A stretch of 32,014 nucleotides of DNA, from contig JAHRVR010000122.1 in assembly GCA_019090585.1 (NCBI GenBank), positions 1-32,014 of the forward strand, read 5' to 3'. The notes beneath the pieces are model-generated. The model did no database searches. It was not told the DNA's origin and saw nothing but the letters and a program-made list of their open reading frames with translations. Below, piece after piece: positions 28,001 through 32,014 of this stretch (its first letter is position 1; each line of letters starts with the position of its first letter). This DNA comes from Sphingomonadaceae bacterium (GTDB taxonomy: Bacteria > Pseudomonadota > Alphaproteobacteria > Sphingomonadales > Sphingomonadaceae). Position numbers and translations under genes: made by a program.

Positions 28001-28395
28001 AAGCCATATGCAGGCTGGATCGGAGCGGCTGGATCAAAGAAATTCCCGCCGGAACTCTGCGGATTACCAGCAGCGGGCTGCGGCTGGCTTTCATTGAGAT
28101 AGGCAGCAAGGTTGAGCGGCGGAACAGCCACACCATCGACAACCAGAACCGGCACAAATATGGCGCCATCTGGGATGATATAAGTCTTGCCTTCTACTTC
28201 GATGACAAGATCGCGCCCGCGAACGGCAACGTCGTCAAGCGTCGCACCTTCGGGCAGCGCCACGATATTATCGGCATCGGGAAGCAGCGGAATTGCACCG
28301 GCACGGCCTGTCGCAGCTGCACCACTTGCGATTTCCAGCCCGAGATTGGAGTTCTCGGTATCGCTATCTCGATCAACGGGGCGTTCGTAGTCCAT
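22051..28395 (-). CDS. Giant LapA-like adhesin with retention module (type I secretion substrate)
   Basis: 2114 aa, acidic, no signal peptide, as expected of a type I substrate. N-terminus (about 1-130): a compact Val/Ile-rich, retention-module-like domain (TYIIPDGAIFVPVLVVDG) ending at PQPAAGNPQ; the di-alanine is at 108-109, a plausible LapG-type cut site. Next comes a T1SS-143 type repeat (about 195-310), then tandem VCBS/cadherin-like units (GNVLPND.FGADGP; TYGLI.I.ADGSYTYTLT) to about 920, a second T1SS-143 unit (FTGYNAGTGEITYEYTLDDN) and several more Ig-like domains. Towards the C-terminus are DLDGDGVEF and EF-hand-like loops (DGNDDGVLTSAD, DADSDGVTDAGE). No GGxGxD RTX repeats are visible. 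The tail ends in seven residues that are almost all Ala. First gene of the operon. Confidence 0.92.
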   Translation of the reverse strand: MDYERPVDRDSDTENSNLGLEIASGAAATGRAGAIPLLPDADNIVALPEGATLDDVAVRGRDLVIEVEGKTYIIPDGAIFVPVLVVDGVAVPPLNLAAYLNESQPQPAAGNPQSSGGNFFDPAAPIQPAYGLGNLLPYTELAFPESEDEEVFSAINNEPEITFVPRVGEIASGTRVEEAGLASSTVIRDSESPGSQDESDVEITANTIDFTSLDGVETVTINGVVIDPNGLPQVVSSDEVGTLIITGYTFDDATKTGSITYEYTLNDNTLDPGGSEVSFPIVVTDPDGDVAEDVLAIEIVDDIPTAVEDFDSVGEGGTATGNVLPNDEFGADGPATTAPEGGVIGVRAADGDTETPVETGTGTEIRGLYGTLVLNADGSYTYKSDANIIDTDVVDVFVYTIEDGDEGEGDISTTTLTIDISAITLLQHDVGVIVDEAALDLNQDGADLAPGDTTGRTPGSTDETVGGTVVIAGAAAFEIVGSSEGTYGLISIDNDGNFIYTLTSRFDNLPHADDGTETQPAGDVFTYLATDANGNTVEGTITVDIIDDIPVATADVDTVSEGGTAVGNVLPNDAFGADGPATTAPLGGVIGVRKADGDTTTDVTTGTGTEIFGDYGTLILNADGSYTYVTAPGTITEDVVEIFVYTIEDDDGDRSTTTLTITVDDVTLIADDENVTVYEPSLDLFQTGDDLAPGIVTGSAPGNTLETVSGALDVPGATSFAIVGTATGTYGLIQINADGSYTYTLTTPVDNLPHANDGHETAPAQDVFTYEASDDNGNVIEGTITVDIVDDVPIARADFNSVDELGTVLGNVLPNDAFGADGPDVTSPAGGVVGVRAAGGDTTTPVTTGTGGVIVGLYGTLTLDADGSYSYQAGSVTADVQDVFVYSIRDSDGDLSTTTLTILVGDTFVPPPDNPAVITGLVPELQGGDAIVDEDDLVIPEGSDQSQSTTVTGSFFISAPDGVDDVVVDGINVFINGVFQANATGTTSELGNTIEFTGYNAGTGEITYEYTLDDNEAHSNANGQNSLFDHLAVSLTDIDGDSDADTLVVQVVDDVPTANDDGIFNVEAGVAYQINSAFVNDVFGADGVDTTNAIPSSVVVASGPSQGTAVYNDDGTFTYTANQNAVGADSFTYTITDGDGDPSTATITVNIGEDSTPSGGTAYALVDDDGLPGGNPNSTVNDLDTNEGQDQSSGTVDDDADGLASSEKTFSGALNFSPGSDTPVTVSFHSDMLTATPTVGQETVSFALSGGGTILTATGPRGDLFKVTLTDTAAGTYTVELLDNVLHATRDGESDDDTENLTVNDAVATIKFNVVDFDSSPSASDVLLQITFDDDAPSSFVVEAAELENSVDGTVMGSLDVAPGDGNILNNIGADGGSVIFDPSLEGASSGLTSGFQPIIYDVSASGQILYGKVGANTVFTITLDQANSNYTIDMDDTFGTVDSNVQIDYDPGAFDLVGGNGAWFGIVPTGQGDGGGDAPVNDNSQDVLITPLSADTINTSNILGGVGGGQSVDPGEGFRLDYVVDLTGSPPNSNYVIGGTNGHSFDEHWTTNGATISFRQSTSGTTMRFEAFDDEGADDANNVVGDGDQEAITNIVIFYNNDESTLLTPTGLSQNVSVGGETFGYQLDGLSVLVTNVTGANGNSNQQLTTTIAIYTADGYTTLEATNEDPLDGGNSIKFGGFGAAVETESPVEFSVPLLIMDEDGDKTATSDLDITLNPVVVNPVVLDLDGDGVEFLSQDAGVTFDYGTGLVATAWAGADDGLLARQTAQGLDIVFSDDAPGAATDLEGVREAYDGNDDGVLTSADAAWGDFGVWQDADSDGVTDAGEFRSLDDLGIVSIELTSDGEGYSAADGDVTVHGEAAFTTAGGATGVLADASFAVGAQKIETRSLEITNAAIAAGVMASALLVEAPDAEAKGTVTTDSSPRDVPMAALSETVASDGGEEAGISSQIYLGDATGELAGDGGSSSSEVSDGEMSDAGLADLIDHYSGGSGDESPSESHVEASSDLVSGGNSDGGEVMQSLLLLSQVTPVEDASGDLDYLGEAIVEAEGENFVDHLIDELGSGEADSTEGSIDGLQLLLATDVDSVPAVGQGAFEFNDMAEELSAAAAAA
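25690..27480 (-). repeat. Tandem 729-738 bp repeats inside the adhesin gene
   Basis: The marker encoding NVLPND recurs at about 25951, 26680 and 27418, giving periods of 729 and 738 bp (243 and 246 codons). Each period has an A part (GNVLPND.FGADGP ... ADGSYTY ... STTTLTI) and a B part (DLAPG..TG ... GTYGLI ... DNLPHA.DG ... GTITVDI). Order is A-B-A-B-A. The identity seems high enough for unequal recombination. Confidence 0.85.
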
Positions 28396-28528
28396 AACTC
28401 AAGCCTTTGCCTCGACCCCTCTGAAAACGATCAGGATCGACCTACTGCGCACGCTGAGCACCAAGTTCTCAAACCGAGTCGGTTCGATTGGTCAATTGCG
28501 CTCAACATCGCGCAAACCTTTGAGTATT

Positions 28529-28548
28529 TGTGGAAAACTTGTGGATAC
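28529..28548. promoter_or_regulatory. Two DnaA-box-like 9-mers
   Basis: TGTGGAAAA (28529-28537) and TGTGGATAC (28540-28548), each one mismatch from TGTGGATAA, in the same orientation, 11 bp apart. Could be chance or a regulatory site; no origin features are nearby. Confidence 0.25.
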
Positions 28549-28632
28549 CTTGGAAATGTCCCGACAGGGGTACCCGGCCACAAATCTCTATAACCCAAAG
28601 AAAACACCAGAAACGGAATAGTTTCAAGGACC

Positions 28633-28647
28633 TTAACCATTCCTGAA
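28633..28647. promoter_or_regulatory. CtrA-box-like sequence
   Basis: TTAA-N7-TGAA, 7 of 8 matches to the alphaproteobacterial CtrA consensus TTAA-N7-TTAA, about 238 bp from the adhesin start. CtrA often controls envelope, motility and adhesion genes in this class. Sequence match only. Confidence 0.3.
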
Positions 28648-28664
28648 AACCAAAATACGGCCAT

Positions 28665-28694
28665 CAGACTGGCGGCTCGAACGGCAGTCTGCCG
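28665..28694. repeat. Inverted-repeat cluster
   Basis: CAGACTG/CAGTCTG (7-bp arms, 28665-28671 and 28685-28691) overlaps the near-perfect palindrome CGGCAGTCTGCCG (28682-28694). The two are mutually exclusive stems, or an operator for a dimeric protein. Confidence 0.45.
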
Positions 28695-28746
28695 TCAGAT
28701 TGACCAATTTTCGCCGTTCGCCGCTTCTTTTCAGAGCGTTCGGATC

Positions 28747-29604
28747 TTAAGGTTTTGATGAGGCTAGAATAACGGCGTCCCGGATCGGGTCATATCGAAC
28801 ATCAAACCCTGCGGCGCGTAGCGCGTCAAAGTCCAGATAGCTGTTATCGCCATAAGGGGACGCGATCGCGGAAAGGCTTTTCCTGATTCGCTGATTATTC
28901 ATGGCTTCGGCCAGTTGCCGTGAATTCACCAGAATGGTCGTGTCGTTGACTATGCGCAGCGTGACCTTGCCCTTGTCCACGCCATCGACATGCAACAATT
29001 TCATAATTTCGATCACACCGGCGGGGAGACCCGGCTGGCCGAGATTGTAATCCACCGCCAGCATGCCGTCCGGCGTGCGGCGCGTCGATGGATCCGCAGA
29101 TGGATCCATCGGTGCGTCCAAAGAGCCACTCGGCTTCGTGCCCGGCATGGCAAAAGCACTGAATATCTCGGAAAAGCTGCGCGCATCATCCTGCGGCCGG
29201 CCGTCTGCATCGCCCCCCTCCCGATCACCTTCGGCAAGCGCTTTCTCAACTTCAACGCGGTGTGCGCCCGCTCCATAGTCAACATCGCCGGAAATGAGTG
29301 CGGGGTCAGACATCCGATCCGCGAGAAAATCAAAGCGAGAAGGGTAAGATTCGCTCTTCTTCCGGTCTCCACCCGCTGACCGGTCATCAGTGCGCAGATC
29401 GGAACCGCCCAGCCCCAGCCGGTACGGCAAGGAACCAATCACGGCCGACACATCACCCAAGATCCTGGAAGCCTTCGCGCGCAGCCCCGAGCCGTCCCCG
29501 GCAACCATCACAACAGGCGCGGCAACAATAACCAGTGCCAGCATTGCGGCAGCCAGTCTGGTCTTCAGGCCCGATACGGGCTGATGAGCATATCGGCCGC
29601 TCAT
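28747..29604 (-). CDS. Unrecognised membrane-anchored protein
   Basis: 285 aa; I do not recognise a family. One membrane helix at about 15-36 (RLAAAMLALVIVAAPVVMVAG) after a short basic start, so the rest is probably periplasmic. Residues 60-190 are acidic/hydrophilic and low-complexity (SAGGDRKKSE, EGDREGGDADG). The C-terminal 80 residues look folded: KVTLRIVNDTTILVNSRQLAEAM, then YLDFDALRAAGFDVRYDPIRDAVIL. Its 'value-then-Asp-Pro' ending is faintly like copper-amine-oxidase-N / stalk domains that bind cell-wall glycans. It lies upstream of the adhesin operon on the same strand, 351 bp away, so it may be part of the envelope system or unrelated. Confidence 0.7.
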   Translation of the reverse strand: MSGRYAHQPVSGLKTRLAAAMLALVIVAAPVVMVAGDGSGLRAKASRILGDVSAVIGSLPYRLGLGGSDLRTDDRSAGGDRKKSESYPSRFDFLADRMSDPALISGDVDYGAGAHRVEVEKALAEGDREGGDADGRPQDDARSFSEIFSAFAMPGTKPSGSLDAPMDPSADPSTRRTPDGMLAVDYNLGQPGLPAGVIEIMKLLHVDGVDKGKVTLRIVNDTTILVNSRQLAEAMNNQRIRKSLSAIASPYGDNSYLDFDALRAAGFDVRYDPIRDAVILASSKP

Positions 29605-29793
29605 TCTTCAGGACGTCTCCAGCAAAGAGAATGGCTGCCATACAGCAACTTGCCGCCAGTCTCTACAAATAGAGCGTTCTTGCTGGTCGCGGCCAACAAG
29701 ACATGGCGACAGCAAGAGACTTATTCGAAACCCGGTTGGGTCACAAAGCCAAGGCTGATGACACGGGCCACACCCCAGCCTATCCACCGGGCC

Positions 29794-30261
29794 ATGCCGC
29801 GCCCCGCCATCTTGTTCGTATGCCTTGGCAATATATGCCGCTCGCCCATGGCCGAAGCCGCATTCCGGCACGAGGCAGCCCGCTGCGGACTGGAATTATC
29901 CGTCGATTCTGCCGGAACCGGCGACTGGCATGTCGGCAAGCCACCAGACCCGCGCGCGCAGGCTGAAACGCTGCGCCATGGCCTCGACATCTCCAGCTAT
30001 CGGGCGCGGCAGATCAATTCTCGGGATTTCCATGAGTTCACCCACATCCTTGCACTGGACCAGAGCAATCTGGAGGATCTGCACGCCATCGCGCCGGCAG
30101 ACGCGGCCGCGCACCTCTCGCTCCTGCTCGATCATGTTGAAAGAATGGAAGGCCAGTCTGTCGCCGATCCCTACTTCGGCGATGCTTCGGGGTTTGAGGA
30201 AACCTGGCGCCAGGTCACTCTCGCGGCGCAGGCTCTGGCGCAAAAGTTCCGCACGCTCTGA
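29794..30261 (+). CDS. Low-molecular-weight protein-tyrosine-phosphatase family protein
   Basis: 155 aa from ATG 29794. The active-site P-loop CLGNICRS is at residues 9-16 (Cys9 nucleophile), so the enzyme starts almost at the first residue, as usual. The general-acid loop is DPYFGDASGFEE, with the Asp-Pro pair. It removes phosphate from tyrosine on proteins, and homologues control exopolysaccharide export kinases or may reduce arsenate; the choice here is open. An upstream in-frame ATG (29758) has a slightly better AAGG site and would add 12 residues. It is divergent from the unrecognised gene at 28747. The track ORF start (29584) lies inside that gene. Confidence 0.93.
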   Translation: MPRPAILFVCLGNICRSPMAEAAFRHEAARCGLELSVDSAGTGDWHVGKPPDPRAQAETLRHGLDISSYRARQINSRDFHEFTHILALDQSNLEDLHAIAPADAAAHLSLLLDHVERMEGQSVADPYFGDASGFEETWRQVTLAAQALAQKFRTL

Positions 30262-30426
30262 TCAGCGCTGCGGGACCAGCACTGCCGCACCATCGCCTTC
30301 ACGCTCGCGCCCACCTTTCTCAGGACCGCCGCAAGCCATGGCTTTTATCGTTCCGGCCACAGGATAAAAACCCGCGCATACAGAATTTCATGGGCATGTG
30401 ACTTCGCACCGCCCCAATGCGCGTAT

Positions 30427-30456
30427 TTGATTTTGTATAGTCATGGATTATATAGT
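30427..30456 (+). promoter_or_regulatory. Possible purC promoter
   Basis: TTGATT (30427-30432) and TATAGT (30451-30456) with an 18-bp spacer, just before the leader hairpin and 81 bp from the purC ATG. Match is moderate, and the region is locally AT-rich. Confidence 0.35.
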
Positions 30457-30462
30457 CTTCCC

Positions 30463-30509
30463 AGCCCCGGCTGTGCAGTCACCTCATGCGGATTGCCATT
30501 GCCGGGGCT
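30463..30509 (+). promoter_or_regulatory. Leader stem-loop of purC
   Basis: Perfect 9-bp stem AGCCCCGGC/GCCGGGGCT with a 29-nt loop, ending 27 bp before the purC start. It would lie in the mRNA leader, so it could be an attenuator or protein-binding hairpin. No known purine riboswitch core is visible. Confidence 0.5.
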
Positions 30510-30536
30510 TAGTCTTTTCGCACCAAGGATTTCCTG

Positions 30537-31319
30537 ATGTCCCGTCGCCGCCAGATATACGAAGGCAAGGCCAAGATTCTCTACGAAGGCCCGGAGCCGG
30601 GTACGATCGTCCAGTATTTCAAGGACGATGCCACTGCGTTCAATGCGCAGAAAAAGGGCAAGATTCAGGGCAAGGGCGTCATCAACAACCGCATCAGCGA
30701 ATATGTGTTCACGCGCCTCAACCATATTGGCGTGCCGAACCACTTCATTCGCCGGATCAACATGCGCGAACAGCTTGTGCGGCAAGTTGAGATCGTGCCG
30801 ATCGAAGTGGTGGTTCGCAACGTGGCAGCGGGATCGATTTCCAAGCGCCTTGGCATTCCCGAAGGGGAAGCCCTGCCCCACACGCTGATCGAATATTGCT
30901 ACAAGGATGATGCGCTGGGCGATCCCCTGATTGCCGAAGAGCACATCGCCTGCTTTGGTTGGGCCTCGAATGAGGAAATGCAGGACATTTCCTCAATGGC
31001 GATCCGCGTGAACGATTTCCTGTCCGGCATGTTCGCGGCGATCAACATCCGCCTGGTCGATTTCAAGCTGGAGTTTGGCCGCATCTGGGATGGCGATTTC
31101 AGCCGCGTGATCCTGGCCGACGAGATCAGCCCGGATAGCTGCCGCCTGTGGGACATGACGACGGGCGAAAAGCTGGACAAGGATCGTTTCCGCCGTGACC
31201 TTGGCGGTGAAGAAGAGGCCTATCAGGAAGTCGCCCGGCGGCTGGGCCTGCTCCAGGACGATAACGGCCCCAGCGAAGTGTTCGATCTCTCAAAACACAG
31301 GAAACTCAGGGGGAAATAG
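30537..31319 (+). CDS. purC: Phosphoribosylaminoimidazole-succinocarboxamide synthase (SAICAR synthase)
   Basis: 260 aa. It joins aspartate to CAIR with ATP to form SAICAR, in purine synthesis. Hallmarks: an N-terminal nucleotide-binding glycine loop in [29 protein letters not shown], then [42 protein letters not shown] and [12 protein letters not shown]. Start ATG follows AAGGA. The adjacent M16 peptidase starts at the next base after the stop, so the genes are coupled, a pairing with no obvious pathway logic. Normal length for the bacterial enzyme. Confidence 0.97.
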   Translation: MSRRRQIYEGKAKILYEGPEPGTIVQYFKDDATAFNAQKKGKIQGKGVINNRISEYVFTRLNHIGVPNHFIRRINMREQLVRQVEIVPIEVVVRNVAAGSISKRLGIPEGEALPHTLIEYCYKDDALGDPLIAEEHIACFGWASNEEMQDISSMAIRVNDFLSGMFAAINIRLVDFKLEFGRIWDGDFSRVILADEISPDSCRLWDMTTGEKLDKDRFRRDLGGEEEAYQEVARRLGLLQDDNGPSEVFDLSKHRKLRGK

Positions 31320-31320
31320 A

Positions 31321-32014
31321 TTGTCCCCCAGACAAGCAGCCCTTGCGATGATCCTGCCGCTGCTGGCGGCATGTGTATCGCAGCCCAGCCCGGCAGCCAT
31401 CGCATCGCCAAGCGATGTCGTCCTCGCCAGCGATCCTGCATGGTCTTTTGAGGAAAGCGACATCCCGGTCGATCCGGGATACCGTTTCGGCCTGCTGCCC
31501 AACGGCATGCGCTATGTCATTCGCAGCAACGATACGCCCGACGAGACTGCAATCGTCCGCATGGAAGTGCAGACAGGATCGCTGGATGAAAACGAGTCGG
31601 AGCTCGGCTTTGCTCATTTTGTCGAACATATGGCCTTCAACGGCAGCACCAATGTGCCCGAAGGTGAGATGATCCGGCTGCTCGAACGCGAAGGGCTGGC
31701 CTTTGGTGCCGATACCAATGCCTCCACCGGCTTTGAACATACCCAATACATGCTTGACCTGCCGCGCAATGACCATGCGCTGCTGGATCTGGCTCTCATG
31801 CTCATGCGCGAAACTGTCAGCGAGCTGACCTTCTCACCGGCTGCCGTCGCGCGCGAAAAAGGTGTGGTCCTGGCCGAAATGCGGGATCGCAACTCTTTTG
31901 CTCAGCGCAATGCGGTGGACAACATGCACTTCCGCAATCCCGGCGCGCTCTACCCCCAACGCTTCCCGATTGGCACTACAAAATCCCTCAACGCCGCGAG
32001 TTCTGAGGGTTTGC
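31321..32014 (+). CDS. M16-family zinc metallopeptidase lipoprotein, partial
   Basis: Runs off the right edge, so it is missing from the track. Start chosen at TTG 31321, 7 nt after a GGGGG site and 1 bp after the purC stop; the in-frame ATG at 31348 is the alternative. The lipobox LLAAC sits in the short hydrophobic start, so it is probably an outer-membrane or periplasmic lipoprotein. The inverted zinc motif HFVEH is in GFAHFVEHMAFNGS, and the third-ligand region EKGVVLAEM follows about 75 residues later. The first 230 residues show the pitrilysin-type N-terminal domain. The C-terminal copy would lie outside the window. Confidence 0.92.
   Translation, partial: MSPRQAALAMILPLLAACVSQPSPAAIASPSDVVLASDPAWSFEESDIPVDPGYRFGLLPNGMRYVIRSNDTPDETAIVRMEVQTGSLDENESELGFAHFVEHMAFNGSTNVPEGEMIRLLEREGLAFGADTNASTGFEHTQYMLDLPRNDHALLDLALMLMRETVSELTFSPAAVAREKGVVLAEMRDRNSFAQRNAVDNMHFRNPGALYPQRFPIGTTKSLNAASSEGL

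Larger units (their letters stand above)
28396..28746. promoter_or_regulatory. Regulatory region upstream of the adhesin operon
   Basis: 351-bp, comparatively AT-rich gap between the adhesin gene and the unrecognised gene 28747. It holds a CtrA-like motif (28633-28647), two DnaA-box-like 9-mers (28529-28548), and an inverted repeat cluster (28665-28694). No gene: ORF 28431-28664 has no family resemblance. It should contain the promoter for the six-gene operon. Confidence 0.55.

Noticed and set aside
28529-28548. Chromosomal replication origin suggested by DnaA-like boxes.
   Set aside because: Only two imperfect boxes, no AT-rich unwinding element and no dnaA, parA, hemE or similar neighbours.
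1-32014. CRISPR array.
   Set aside because: No regularly spaced short repeats; the only periodic DNA is the coding repeat of the adhesin.

Overview
The window looks like the chromosome of a GC-rich alphaproteobacterium, most likely a sphingomonad of the Erythrobacter/Sphingomonas type. This rests on gene content and protein style only: a yajC-secD-secF operon, a DUF6456-like gene beside an XRE regulator, an isolated gene-transfer-agent-type holin, an MlaA-like protein with a long acidic extension, and many TTG starts. I could not run a similarity search, so the taxonomy is an inference.

Left part (1-12.4 kb), mostly housekeeping and accessory genes. A partial DUF6456-like gene (minus) diverges from an XRE regulator, which is followed closely by a GT4 glycosyltransferase. 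A bicupin gene and the operon yajC-secD-secF lie on the minus strand. Then come tRNA-Pro(GGG), a VOC-fold protein, a GTA-type holin, aroQ (type II dehydroquinase), an Lrp/AsnC regulator (minus), a histidine-kinase-like protein whose ATPase half looks degenerate, a polysaccharide deacetylase, and two more tRNAs (CAU and Pro-UGG).

Central part (12.8-28.4 kb), the most interesting region. After an MlaA-family gene there is a LapG-like periplasmic cysteine protease (plus strand). It converges on a six-gene minus-strand operon transcribed in the order giant adhesin (2114 aa), OmpA-family protein, TolC-family outer-membrane channel, type I secretion ABC transporter with a dead C39-like domain, SleB-family cell-wall hydrolase, HlyD-family adaptor. 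The adhesin N-terminus looks like a LapA-type retention module and carries a Pro-Ala-Ala-Gly motif at residues 107-110, where a LapG-type protease would be expected to cut. This reads as a releasable, cell-surface-retained adhesin system. It differs from the textbook Lap system in four ways: no LapD receptor in the window, a peptidoglycan hydrolase and an OmpA protein built into the secretion operon, and no visible RTX nonapeptide repeats in the substrate.

Right part (28.7-32 kb): an unrecognised membrane-anchored protein (minus) upstream of the adhesin, a low-molecular-weight protein-tyrosine-phosphatase family gene, purC with a hairpin in its leader, and the start of an M16 zinc metallopeptidase lipoprotein that runs off the window.

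Three gaps of more than 300 bp (7164-7577, 12327-12779, 13857-14354) hold no gene I can support; a fourth (28396-28746) holds the probable adhesin promoter region.
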